Shown piece by piece: positions 1 through 8,061 of a stretch of 37,591 nt of DNA (positions within the stretch are counted from its first letter, which is position 1; every line of letters begins with the position of its first letter). Made by a program: the position numbers and the translations under genes. Origin of the DNA: JAWXCE01 sp034440495 (GTDB lineage Bacteria > Pseudomonadota > Alphaproteobacteria > Rhizobiales > Rhodomicrobiaceae); assembly GCA_034440495.1 (NCBI GenBank), contig JAWXCE010000043.1:1-37591 (forward strand), read 5' to 3'. A model generated the notes under the pieces. That model was given only the letters and a program-made list of their open reading frames with translations, was not told the DNA's origin and searched no databases.

Positions 1-200
1 GCCCGAGCGGGCATATCGAGGTTGACGTCGAACAAGGCCTGCTTGGCCCCGTAAAACACCGAGACCTGGCGCGCGCGCATCATGGCCGCATGATCGGTTG
101 ACGACGCGCCGGACTTGTCGCCTACCGTGGTTTGCACGGGGGTCATGTCCGCCGACTTCGCGGTAGCTTCTGCCAACTGGGATTGTGTTTGTATTTGCAT
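1..200 (-). CDS. pstB: Phosphate ABC transporter ATPase PstB, N-terminal part
   Basis: Only the first 66 codons lie in the window; the gene runs off the left edge. Reading the minus strand from the ATG at 200, a variable Gln/Thr/Ser-rich leader of about 45 residues is followed by VSVFYGAKQALFDVNLDMP, which matches the first strands of PstB just before Walker A. PstB hydrolyses ATP to drive phosphate import through PstC and PstA. It follows pstA with a 39-base gap on the same strand, the usual pstSCAB order. The leader is longer than in E. coli PstB. The Walker and signature motifs are outside the window, so the call rests on this N-terminus and on context. Confidence 0.9.
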   Translation of the reverse strand, partial: MQIQTQSQLAEATAKSADMTPVQTTVGDKSGASSTDHAAMMRARQVSVFYGAKQALFDVNLDMPAR

Positions 201-239
201 CACAGGTCCGATCTCAAATATTAAGCCATTGGCTACAAT

Positions 240-1889
240 TTACCACTTCCGCTCGAATTTCTGGCGGAGGAAGATAGCAATACCGTTCATAAATACGAGG
301 AAGCCTAGAAGAATGAGAATGGCGGCCGATGTGCGAGCCACAAAGCCGCGCTCAGGACTATCTGACCAACTGTAAATCTGGGCGGGAAGCGCAGTGGCCG
401 CTTCTAAGATATCGCCGGGGGCGCTGGTAATAAAAGCGTTCATGCCGATCAAGAGCAATGGAGCCGTTTCTCCAAGCGCGTGCGCCATGCCGATGATGGT
501 TCCGGTCAGGATGCCAGGCATGGCGAGCGGCAATACGTGATGCATAACCACTTGGTGCTTTGAGGCGCCGATGCCAAGCGCCGCTTGACGAATTGAAGGC
601 GGCACCGACTTTAACGCAGCGCGGGTCGCGATGATGATTGTTGGCAGTGTGAGAAGCGAGAGCACCATGCCGCCGACCAGCGGAGCCGAGCGGGGCAGTC
701 CAAACAAGTTCAGGAATACAGCAAGGCCCAGCAAACCAAACACGATTGAGGGGACAGCCGCCAGATTGTTGATATTAACTTCGATAAGATCAGTCCAGCG
801 GTTTTTGGGCGCGAACTCTTCCAGATAAACTGCGGCGGCGATACCTGTCGGAAAGCTGATAAGGAAGCACACCATCAACGCGTAAAACGAACCTACGATG
901 GCGCCAGACAGACCAGCCTGCTCGGGGAAGCGGCTGTTGGAGTTCAGGAATAGTTCTGTACTGAACGGGCTTGACAGCACATTCAGGCCTTTGAGTTGCT
1001 CAAACCATTTGATTTCATTTTCGCCGCCAATGCGCGGATTGGGAATTTGAGGGTTCTGACCTTTGTTCAGGGTGTCGTAAAAGGGCGATACAGGCACAAG
1101 CAGGTTTTCAACCGTTTGGCCGATGACTCCCGGGTTCGCCATGACGTGCTGTTTTATGGCTTCGGCGGCGGCATCGTCGAAAATCGCGTATATGCCCGCA
1201 ACTCGCTGGTTGGGGAACAAGGCGTCTATGCCTTCCAGCAGGATGGCTTGAAACCCGCCTGCCGCAATGTCCTCGGGCACTACTTTGGCTGGGTCGATGT
1301 AGACGTTAATCTTGGCAAAGCTTCTGCCATCTACAACGTCAATCAAGCCACGATTTTTTAACCGATTTTCAAATCGCGCTTTTTCCTGATCGGAAAGCGC
1401 ATTGAGACGTGGCGGCACAACGCCCTTGTAGAGCTGGTCAAACGGATCTGAGAGCGGAACAGTCAGCGTGACGGACTGTCCAATTTTATCCGGGTTGGCG
1501 ACAACGTAATCTCGCAGCGTGAAGCGCACTTCCGTGCTCAGGATTTTCTGCAAGTCGGACTTTTGCTTCGGCGCTGTCACATCCGGAAATAGCTTGGAGA
1601 AGGTGTCGTTGACAATTTTGCGGAAGTTAGCGTTGCTTATATCATTTTTATCGATCGCGTTCGGATCGAGGAAAAATGTAAGCGTCGCTTTACTCTGAAA
1701 GAAGGCGCTGGCTCCGGAGGCGATTAACGAGCCTACCAATATCGCCAATACCAGGATCGCGAACGATATCGCGGCGATACCATAAATCTGCAGCCGACGG
1801 TCGGCGGCATACCGGGCGCGCACACGGTTCGTGTTTTCCTTGGACGCCCAGTTATGGAGTTTATCTGAGGCTGCGGTGATATCAGTCAT
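240..1889 (-). CDS. pstA: Phosphate ABC transporter permease PstA (long form)
   Basis: Inner-membrane permease of the high-affinity phosphate importer. At 549 residues it is nearly twice the length of E. coli PstA. One membrane segment (about 36-60) is followed by a periplasmic insert of roughly 260 residues (DUF3333-type), then the conserved permease core from about 325 to the end. The core includes the EAA-like loop (RQAALGIGASKHQVVMHHV) and HALGETAPLLLIG. The insert appears internally duplicated: VANPDKIGQSV near residue 130 and MANPGVIGQTV near 250 sit in similar surroundings. Its ATG lies inside the end of pstC (8-base overlap), so translation is probably coupled. The identity is firm; the role of the large insert is unknown. 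Confidence 0.95.
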   Translation of the reverse strand: MTDITAASDKLHNWASKENTNRVRARYAADRRLQIYGIAAISFAILVLAILVGSLIASGASAFFQSKATLTFFLDPNAIDKNDISNANFRKIVNDTFSKLFPDVTAPKQKSDLQKILSTEVRFTLRDYVVANPDKIGQSVTLTVPLSDPFDQLYKGVVPPRLNALSDQEKARFENRLKNRGLIDVVDGRSFAKINVYIDPAKVVPEDIAAGGFQAILLEGIDALFPNQRVAGIYAIFDDAAAEAIKQHVMANPGVIGQTVENLLVPVSPFYDTLNKGQNPQIPNPRIGGENEIKWFEQLKGLNVLSSPFSTELFLNSNSRFPEQAGLSGAIVGSFYALMVCFLISFPTGIAAAVYLEEFAPKNRWTDLIEVNINNLAAVPSIVFGLLGLAVFLNLFGLPRSAPLVGGMVLSLLTLPTIIIATRAALKSVPPSIRQAALGIGASKHQVVMHHVLPLAMPGILTGTIIGMAHALGETAPLLLIGMNAFITSAPGDILEAATALPAQIYSWSDSPERGFVARTSAAILILLGFLVFMNGIAIFLRQKFERKW

Positions 1890-3261
1890 ATTGCTCCCGA
1901 TATTTTTGAACGATCCGCAATGCGATGATGTTCAGCATCAGCGTGACGAAGAACAGGACAAGACCTAAGGCAAAGGCGGCCAGTGTTTTCGGGTTATCGA
2001 ATTCACTGTCGCCGATCAGCAGGGTGACAATCTGCACGGTGACGGTCGTGACAGGCTCCAGGGGGTTGGCCGTAAGCTTCGCGATGATACCCGCCGCCAT
2101 GACAACAATCATGGTTTCGCCAATAGCTCGGCTAATGGCCAGAAGTATGCCGCCTGCGATGCCTGGAAGGGCGGCTGGCAGCAAGACCTTTGTTATTGTC
2201 TCGCCCTTTGTGGCTCCCATGGCATACGAGCCATCGCGCATGGCCCCAGGCACTGCGTTGATTGCATCGTCCGATAGCGATGACACGAATGGGATAATCA
2301 TAATCCCCATGACAAAGCCCGCCGCTAAAGCGCTGTTCGGCGCCATCTCAATACCGACCATCGCCGCCCATTCGCGCAGGGCAGGCGCAACGACCAGAAT
2401 GGCGAAGAAGCCGTAAACGACCGTTGGAACGCCGGCAAGAATCTCGAGAATAGGCTTCACAACGGCGCGGAAGCGTTTGCCTGCATATTCGGTGAGGTAC
2501 ACGGCTGAGAGAAGCCCGATTGGAACTGCAACAGCCATCGCAATAAACGCGATTAGAAGCGTGCCCGCGAATACGGGGATCATGCCGAAAGCGCCCTGCG
2601 AGATGCCCTGATCTGCACGAAGAGCGATCTGCGGCTCCCAGTTTAAGCCAAATAGGAAGTCGGTAACTGGTATGATTGCAAAGAAACGCGCCGCTTCGAA
2701 CAACAACGATAACACGATGCCGAGAGTCGTTAGAATAGCGACCGTCGAGCAGAAAATCATGAAACCGGTGAGGATTCGCTCAACGCCGTGCCGCGCGCGA
2801 AACTCTGGAGATATGCGCGAACGCGCCGCCGTAAGTCCAATAATTCCTAGCGATAAAGCGGCGGCGAACATCGCCCACTTGGCAATGGCCTGCCATGTCG
2901 TGTACCGCGCGGCAGCCTCTTCGACGACCGCGTCGATTTCACCAAATGTGATGCCCCCTGCATGCGATTTTATCTGGCTGATCAGAAGGTCGATCTGGGA
3001 AGGTGACAGATTTGCAGTTTTGTCGGCTGGCAGACTTGCTAGTAAAAGTTGATCGACAACAGTTCCCTGAAACATGAGCCAGAGAAGAACGAGAATAAGT
3101 GTCGGAACGCCAATCCAGGCGGCAATAAAGGCTCCGTGATAGCCTGCGCGGGAGTGGAGCTTGTGCTCATCGCCGCTTACCAGTTTAATTGAGCGAGTGC
3201 GGCCAATATAGTAGCCAGCAATGGAAAGCAGTAAGAGACTAAATAAAACATAAGACAACAT
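1882..3261 (-). CDS. pstC: Phosphate ABC transporter permease PstC (long form)
   Basis: Second permease of the phosphate importer, 459 residues, longer than the roughly 320 of E. coli PstC. The N-terminal 150 residues hold a first membrane segment (about 2-20), a second (about 46-66), a short periplasmic stretch and a third segment near 128-145. The typical permease core follows, with SAVYLTEYAGKRFRAVVKP and the EAA-like loop GSYAMGATKGETITKVLLP. The C-terminus carries RAIGETMIVVMAAG, a PstC hallmark. The long N-terminus matches PstC proteins that partner with long PstA in alphaproteobacteria. It lies 91 bases downstream of pstS, behind a stem-loop, and overlaps pstA by 8 bases. Confidence 0.95.
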   Translation of the reverse strand: MLSYVLFSLLLLSIAGYYIGRTRSIKLVSGDEHKLHSRAGYHGAFIAAWIGVPTLILVLLWLMFQGTVVDQLLLASLPADKTANLSPSQIDLLISQIKSHAGGITFGEIDAVVEEAAARYTTWQAIAKWAMFAAALSLGIIGLTAARSRISPEFRARHGVERILTGFMIFCSTVAILTTLGIVLSLLFEAARFFAIIPVTDFLFGLNWEPQIALRADQGISQGAFGMIPVFAGTLLIAFIAMAVAVPIGLLSAVYLTEYAGKRFRAVVKPILEILAGVPTVVYGFFAILVVAPALREWAAMVGIEMAPNSALAAGFVMGIMIIPFVSSLSDDAINAVPGAMRDGSYAMGATKGETITKVLLPAALPGIAGGILLAISRAIGETMIVVMAAGIIAKLTANPLEPVTTVTVQIVTLLIGDSEFDNPKTLAAFALGLVLFFVTLMLNIIALRIVQKYREQYD

Positions 3262-3299
3262 GACGCGACGATCCTGACGTTAGTGTAGCCCGGAGAAGC

Positions 3300-3341
3300 G
3301 AAAAACTACAAACAGGCGGCTATGCACTAAGCACAGCCGCC
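3300..3341 (-). terminator. Stem-loop between pstS and pstC, likely partial terminator
   Basis: On the minus strand, just after the pstS stop, GGCGGCT and AGCCGCC form a 7-bp stem that extends through GTGC/GCAT-type pairing around a TTAGT loop. It is followed by a T-rich tract (TGTTTGTAGTTTTTC). This looks like a rho-independent terminator inside the operon. A leaky terminator here would give more PstS than permease, which is the usual stoichiometry for binding-protein operons; that role is inferred. Confidence 0.65.
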
Positions 3342-3352
3342 CAGTTCATTGA

Positions 3353-4447
3353 TTAGGACTTAGGCGCGCCCATGTTTTCGCCCTTTTTGGCGGCGGCGTT
3401 TACTTCTTTGCGTTTTGCATCAGCCAGAGGAACCAGGCCGCGCTCTGCAAGGTAGCCTTCTTTGCCGAAAGCGCCTTCGCTTACGAACTCAGCGACAAAT
3501 TCATCAAGACCTTTGATGACTTTGCGGTGATCGTTTTTTACGTAGAAAAACAGCGGACGCGAAATGCCATAAGAGCTGTCGCCAATCGCTTCGAAAGATG
3601 GCGAAACGCCACTGACTTTGGTGCCTTTCAGCTTGTCAGCGTTTTCGTACAAGAACGAATAGCCGAAAATGCCGAGAGCTTTTGGGTCGGATTCAAGACG
3701 CTGAACGATCAGGTTGTCGTTCTCGCCTGCTTCTACGAAAGCGCCATCAGCGCGCATTGGTGAGCAGTTATCTTTGATGAATTGCTCGTCAGCTTTAACT
3801 TTTTTGCCTTTAACTTCGACTTCCTGACCCTTCAGGCCGGCAAGTTTCTCTTTGTAGCCAGCGGCGACTTTACAGCCTTCATGCATGGCGAGTTCGACGA
3901 AAGCGTCGCGCGTGCCGGATGTTGGTGGCGGGCCATAAACCAGAATGGCTTGGTCTGGCAACTTCTTGTCGATGTCCGACCATTTTTTGTAAGGGTTCGC
4001 AACCAGCTTGCCGTCTTTGTCGAGAACTTCTTTAGAGAGACCGAGGAAAATCTGATCTTTGGTCAGGTCGAAATCGACGCCTTTTTTGGAAGAGGCGATC
4101 GAAAGGCCGTCATATCCGATCAGAACTTCAGTGATGTTCGTCACGCCGTTTTTCGTACAATCTTCGTATTCTGACTTCTTGATCGCGCGCGATGCGTTTG
4201 CGATGTCGGCTTTATCTTCGCCAATGCCTTTGCAGAATTCTTTGAAGCCGCCGCCTGTGCCAAGCGACTCAACGACGGGCGCTTTGCCGCCAGTCTTTTT
4301 TGCAAACTCTTCAGATACAGCTTGCGAATATGGGTAAACAGTCGAAGAACCGACGATGCGGATCTGATCACGTGCGACGGCGGCGCTCGACACGAACGCG
4401 CCAGCGACAGCCATAGCGGCGGTCAAGGCGACGAATTTGTTGTTCAC
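3353..4447 (-). CDS. pstS: Periplasmic phosphate-binding protein PstS
   Basis: Binds phosphate in the periplasm and delivers it to PstCAB. Residues 1-25 are a signal peptide ending AAVARD. The mature protein opens with IRIVGSSTVYPYSQAVSEEF, and residues around 176-182 read TSGTRDAF, the phosphate-contacting segment of the family. Its 364 residues are within the usual range. The start is a GTG at 4447 with GGGAGAG about 8 bases upstream. It is the first gene of the pst group after phoR, with Pho-box-like repeats upstream and a stem-loop downstream. Confidence 0.96.
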   Translation of the reverse strand: MNNKFVALTAAMAVAGAFVSSAAVARDQIRIVGSSTVYPYSQAVSEEFAKKTGGKAPVVESLGTGGGFKEFCKGIGEDKADIANASRAIKKSEYEDCTKNGVTNITEVLIGYDGLSIASSKKGVDFDLTKDQIFLGLSKEVLDKDGKLVANPYKKWSDIDKKLPDQAILVYGPPPTSGTRDAFVELAMHEGCKVAAGYKEKLAGLKGQEVEVKGKKVKADEQFIKDNCSPMRADGAFVEAGENDNLIVQRLESDPKALGIFGYSFLYENADKLKGTKVSGVSPSFEAIGDSSYGISRPLFFYVKNDHRKVIKGLDEFVAEFVSEGAFGKEGYLAERGLVPLADAKRKEVNAAAKKGENMGAPKS

Positions 4448-4529
4448 TTAAAACTCTCCCATTGTATGGACATAACAGCAAGGGGAGGTGAAACACCCCC
4501 GCCTGCTTGGGCCAAGCTAACCCTTGGCA

Positions 4530-4569
4530 GTAATCGTTTTATGACAAAAACCTGAAGATTATATGACAC
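4530..4569 (-). promoter_or_regulatory. Pho-box-like repeats upstream of pstS
   Basis: Read on the minus strand, TTGTCATAAAACGATTAC (4530-4547) keeps the first half of the PhoB consensus CTGTCATAAAACTGTCAT. A second copy, GTGTCATATAATCTTCAG (4552-4569), lies exactly 22 bp away, two 11-bp repeat units. A further TCATTT half site is near 4588. They sit about 85-120 bases before the pstS GTG, in the 164-base gap after phoR. This suggests phosphate-starvation activation of pstS by PhoB; the second halves match poorly. Confidence 0.7.
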
Positions 4570-4611
4570 TTTAAGTCATTGCTATTAAATGACTTTTTGA
4601 AAAATAGAGAT

Positions 4612-6051
4612 TTAGCGCAAGTTTGAGACGTATATCTTGCGCGTGTTGCCTGAATCTTGGGCGCGATGTTCCGCTAAAATGACGGTAAACGCAGAGCCGT
4701 CGCCAATTTTCGATGAAATTTTCATTTCCCCGCGATGGCGGGCGATCACTTGGCTCGCGATGGCAAGGCCAAGTCCGGTGCCGTTTCGTTCAGCCGCCGC
4801 CCCTTGGCTCACCCTGTAAAACCGCTCTGTCAGCCTTGGCAGATGTTGCGCCGCGATGCCCACCCCATCGTCTTCAACCGTGATGGCGATGCGCGCTGAG
4901 GAGCGGTTGTCGCCACTTAGCCTCGCCAAACGCACGCGCACCGCGCCGCCATGGCGCCCATATTTCAGCGCGTTGTGGATCAGATTTTGAAATACTTGGG
5001 TCATTTCGTCCCGGTCGCCCAGAACGAAAACATCGCCTTGAAAATCGAGCACCTGTAAGGAAATGCCTGACGCTGAAGCCAGCGGCTCCAGGGTTTGCAC
5101 GGCGTGGTGTATGACCTCGCCCAGATCGAGAGCCGTGTCGGGTTTCAAATGCGCGCGCATCTCAACCCGGCTGAGGGAGAGGAGATTTTCAATCAGCCGC
5201 GACATACGCTCCGCCTGCCGCAGCATGATGTCCAGAAACCGCTCCCGCGCTTCCGGATCGTCCTTGGCGCGCCCCTGCAGAGTTTCAATGAAGCCGATCA
5301 CGGACGCCAGCGGCGTTTTGAGTTCGTGGCTGGCGTAGGCGACAAAGTCGGCGCGCATCTGGTCGAGCCGCTCCTGCTCGGTCAGATCGCGCAGCGAAAT
5401 CAGCACGGCCGGATCGTTTTGCGCCTCGCGGTCTTCGATGCCGACCCAGGAAATTGTCGCCGCCATATGGCGCTCGACCGGCACACGCTCGGTGTAAACG
5501 ACTGTCTGCGCCTGTTCACCGGCCTTGGCCCGGTTGACGGCGTCCAGCATTTGCGGATTGCGGATAACGCCCGAGACATGGCGACCCGGTTTGATATCGA
5601 GGAAAATCTCCTCCGCCTTCTCGTTTAGGAGAAGCACATTGCCACTCACGGTCAACACAATGGCAGGGTCTGGAAATCCTCGCAGCAGCGCCGCGATGAT
5701 CTGCGCAGGGGGGAAAAGGCCATTTATCGGCTCTGGCGGCAAGTGGGTGATGCGAACGACGCCCTCGCGCGGGACTATCGCGGCCGCTGCAGTGACAACG
5801 GCTATTCCGGTGACAATGGCGGAGAAGGGCAGCGCGAAAGTAATTTCCATAACGATGAGTGTTGCAAAGACGACTGCCAAAACCCAGCGGCGCGCGTATA
5901 TGCGTCGCAGCCAAACGGTAAGGCGGTTGAGCGAGCCTTGCGCTTCGTCACTGGCGTCTGCATCCGATATCATATGGAGGCTATGTTTCTTCAGGTGGGC
6001 TGATGCAGGCCCGCCACTCTCGTGTTCCATGGCATTCCAGTTGACGGGCAT
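4612..6051 (-). CDS. phoR: Phosphate regulon sensor histidine kinase PhoR
   Basis: Membrane histidine kinase expected to phosphorylate PhoB when phosphate is scarce. After a short leader, residues about 54-92 form two membrane segments. A PAS-like sensor region covers about 105-215. The HisKA domain has HELKTPLASVIGF, with the phosphorylated His near residue 242. The ATPase domain has the N box NLIHNALKYG near 358, VEDDGVGIA near 393 and GTGLGLAIA near 425. Length (479) and order fit alphaproteobacterial PhoR. It is transcribed toward pstS with a 164-base gap holding Pho boxes, so pstS probably also has its own promoter. phoB is not in the window. Confidence 0.9.
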   Translation of the reverse strand: MPVNWNAMEHESGGPASAHLKKHSLHMISDADASDEAQGSLNRLTVWLRRIYARRWVLAVVFATLIVMEITFALPFSAIVTGIAVVTAAAAIVPREGVVRITHLPPEPINGLFPPAQIIAALLRGFPDPAIVLTVSGNVLLLNEKAEEIFLDIKPGRHVSGVIRNPQMLDAVNRAKAGEQAQTVVYTERVPVERHMAATISWVGIEDREAQNDPAVLISLRDLTEQERLDQMRADFVAYASHELKTPLASVIGFIETLQGRAKDDPEARERFLDIMLRQAERMSRLIENLLSLSRVEMRAHLKPDTALDLGEVIHHAVQTLEPLASASGISLQVLDFQGDVFVLGDRDEMTQVFQNLIHNALKYGRHGGAVRVRLARLSGDNRSSARIAITVEDDGVGIAAQHLPRLTERFYRVSQGAAAERNGTGLGLAIASQVIARHRGEMKISSKIGDGSAFTVILAEHRAQDSGNTRKIYVSNLR

Positions 6052-6200
6052 GCGCCGCTCGTCTCTTGCGACTTGGTTAGCTTTGAATCAGACTAACACT
6101 ACAGTGCGACAGTTTATTCACGCATCTCCTAATGCGTTCTTTGAATGCTGAAGCCTTATCCAGCGTCACAAGCTGCTGTACGGGTAGGACAATCATACTC

Positions 6201-6842
6201 ATGTACGAAAAATGTATTTCTCTAGGCGCTACCTGCACACCTGCCTGGCAAATCCGCAACTACTGTCATCTGGCAAAGGCATATCCTTTTGATTGGCTTG
6301 TTACGTCTTTCGGTTCGCTTATCGAGGTTATAGAAAGCGACTTTGAAAAGTTTGTTGATTGTGACGACTTGCAGGTCATCCGTGACGGCGGCACCGTTTT
6401 GAACACCAGATATAATTTGCTCCATCACCACGATTTTCAGCGGATTTCAGGAAAAATTGACCCTGGCTGGAAATCGTCTGCGGTCGAGGTGGCGAGCAAG
6501 TACGAATATCTGGCGAACCGGTGGCGAAGCTTGTCCGAATATGAAGATAAAGTTTTATTTGTCCGCCATCAGGGCCATCTGGACGCAGATTTCAAGTATT
6601 TGAGTCCTCTCGTTGAGGACGATATGCACATTTTACAAGCTACGCTGTCGCGCCGTTTTCCACGTCTCGACTTCGATATTCTTTTCGTGACGGCGGGATC
6701 AAGCCCGACTGAGTCCGCCCGTCTTTACCACGCGACGGTACCCTATGCAAATGAAGCGGACTGGCCCAACCCCGACGACCGGTGGAAAGGCGCAACGGCT
6801 GACTGGGACAGGCTACTGACGGATTTCGCAGTAAAACGTTAA
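6201..6842 (+). CDS. DUF1796-type putative papain-like cysteine peptidase
   Basis: The N-terminal signature is SLGATCTPAWQIR followed by AYPFDWLVTS, the pattern I associate with DUF1796, described as a putative papain-like peptidase family. Later RHQGHLDADF and FDILFVTAG fit the same fold. About 213 residues from the ATG at 6201; an in-frame ATG at 6132 would add 23 residues unlike the family, so I prefer 6201. No signal peptide or membrane segment is seen. It is divergent from phoR and convergent with the DUF971 gene, so it appears to be a single-gene unit. The substrate is unknown; such genes are often found near glycan-related loci, but none is adjacent here. Confidence 0.7.
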   Translation: MYEKCISLGATCTPAWQIRNYCHLAKAYPFDWLVTSFGSLIEVIESDFEKFVDCDDLQVIRDGGTVLNTRYNLLHHHDFQRISGKIDPGWKSSAVEVASKYEYLANRWRSLSEYEDKVLFVRHQGHLDADFKYLSPLVEDDMHILQATLSRRFPRLDFDILFVTAGSSPTESARLYHATVPYANEADWPNPDDRWKGATADWDRLLTDFAVKR

Positions 6843-6887
6843 CGTTGGGAGCATATTCACATGCGGCGCGACTTTGCACGTTGTCGG

Positions 6888-7244
6888 CTAACCGCGTGAT
6901 ACGCCTTTCTCCGCTGTCTCGCTTAAGTAGGTCGCCCATTTCGCCGCTCGTCCTGATCCCAACTCGTGCAAGTATTGCCACGTAAAGATGCCGCTATCAT
7001 GCAAATCGTCAAACACGATGCGGACGGCGTAGTGGCCAATCGGTTCGATCTTGGAGATTTTCACCAAGCGCTTTCCGCCAACCAGCTTGCGTTGCGACGG
7101 GCCGTGACCCTGCACTTCGGCGCTCGGGCTCATCACACGGAGCATCTCGGCCGACAGAGTGTAATCCTCGCCAGGGTTGAACGTAACGCGCAATTCGGAT
7201 TTGTCAGCGGAAAGACGCAACTCGGTTGGCGAACATTCTGTCAT
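6888..7244 (-). CDS. DUF971 domain protein
   Basis: A 118-residue protein with the DUF971 fold (related to the N-terminal domain of gamma-butyrobetaine hydroxylase). Visible signatures are TELRLSADKSELRVTF at the N-terminus, EPIGHYAVRIVFDDLHDSGIF centrally, and FTWQYLHELG, the family's most conserved piece. I chose the ATG at 7244 (MTECSPTEL); an upstream ATG at 7283 adds 13 residues not typical of the family. Stand-alone DUF971 proteins are linked in the literature to iron-sulfur or Mrp-type proteins, but nothing beside it supports a specific role. Confidence 0.85.
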   Translation of the reverse strand: MTECSPTELRLSADKSELRVTFNPGEDYTLSAEMLRVMSPSAEVQGHGPSQRKLVGGKRLVKISKIEPIGHYAVRIVFDDLHDSGIFTWQYLHELGSGRAAKWATYLSETAEKGVSRG

Positions 7245-7371
7245 ATTAGCTTCCTCTAAAATCGGATCCACGTAAGGCCGCATTAATCATTTTTGCGTAA
7301 CAATGCAGTCACAATCGAGCCGGTATCCAAAGCTATGTCCGCAGTGCGTTGAGTTCATAAGGAGATAGTGA

Positions 7372-7644
7372 GTGCCGCCAATCATGTTGAGCCGCGACGA
7401 GTTTATCTCTCTAAAGAAAATTGTGGAACGCCCCCGCTCAATTACTGAAATCCCCGACGATCATACAGCAAAGTTTCTAAACTACCGTCTCGCCCGACGT
7501 GACGTTCTGCTAATGAGGCCTACGCAACTCGGCCAGCTTGAAGTGCTGCGGCAGAGATTTCGCGGTATTTCCTTACCGGAACGGATAGCGCTGAATGAGG
7601 CTAAGACGCGGGGAGGCTTTCTTTTATCCGGTCGTGACGCTTGA
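7372..7644 (+). CDS. Small hypothetical protein
   Basis: A 90-residue soluble, basic protein starting at a GTG with a strong AAGGAG (7359-7364) 7 bases upstream, which fixes the start. It reads like a compact helical or winged-helix fold (SRDEFISLKKIVERP, then FLNYRLARRDVLLMRP), with no cysteine or membrane segment. I do not recognise the family. It is divergent from the DUF971 gene and is followed by a 132-base gap before the next small gene. Good ribosome site and protein-like composition support it as real. Confidence 0.6.
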   Translation: MPPIMLSRDEFISLKKIVERPRSITEIPDDHTAKFLNYRLARRDVLLMRPTQLGQLEVLRQRFRGISLPERIALNEAKTRGGFLLSGRDA

Positions 7645-7776
7645 AAGCATTGACGCAAGATTTCATCATCTTAATATGGATGCAAAGCTAAAACAGCACT
7701 TCTATGGAACGAGAACTGTCATATAGGGTTGTGGAGCTATGGTTTATCGTGAATTTGCAACCAAGGGAGGTTTATT

Positions 7777-8061
7777 ATGAAATTTGTTGCATTCATAATT
7801 GCAATTAGTTTTGCAGCTTTATCAGCTCTAGCGCCAGCCGCCGCTGACTACAGACCGGGCGTTTCCGCCAAGAAATCCAAAAAATCCGTTCGTAAATATA
7901 AGCGCGCGCCTCAGGTGGCCGGCTACCGTCTGCGCGGCGGTTATCGTAACGGGGACGAGTATACTCCGTATGTTTATGAGAATGACTATGGCAACTATCC
8001 ACGCTTCGACAACCGCTCGTTCAGCGAGCGCGTGATGGATGGTTTGCGCTATGAGCCTTAA
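7777..8061 (+). CDS. Small secreted basic, Tyr-rich protein
   Basis: A 94-residue protein with a clear signal peptide (residues 1-23, cleavage after APAAA). The mature part is lysine- and arginine-rich (SAKKSKKSVRKYKR) and then rich in Tyr, Gly and Asn (YRLRGGYRNGDEYTPYVYEN). AAGGGAGG at 7763-7770 lies 6 bases before the ATG. Small exported proteins of this style are common in Hyphomicrobiales and have no known function. Its TAA stop overlaps the opposite-strand stop of pssA, so the two genes are tail to tail with no spacer. Confidence 0.75.
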   Translation: MKFVAFIIAISFAALSALAPAAADYRPGVSAKKSKKSVRKYKRAPQVAGYRLRGGYRNGDEYTPYVYENDYGNYPRFDNRSFSERVMDGLRYEP

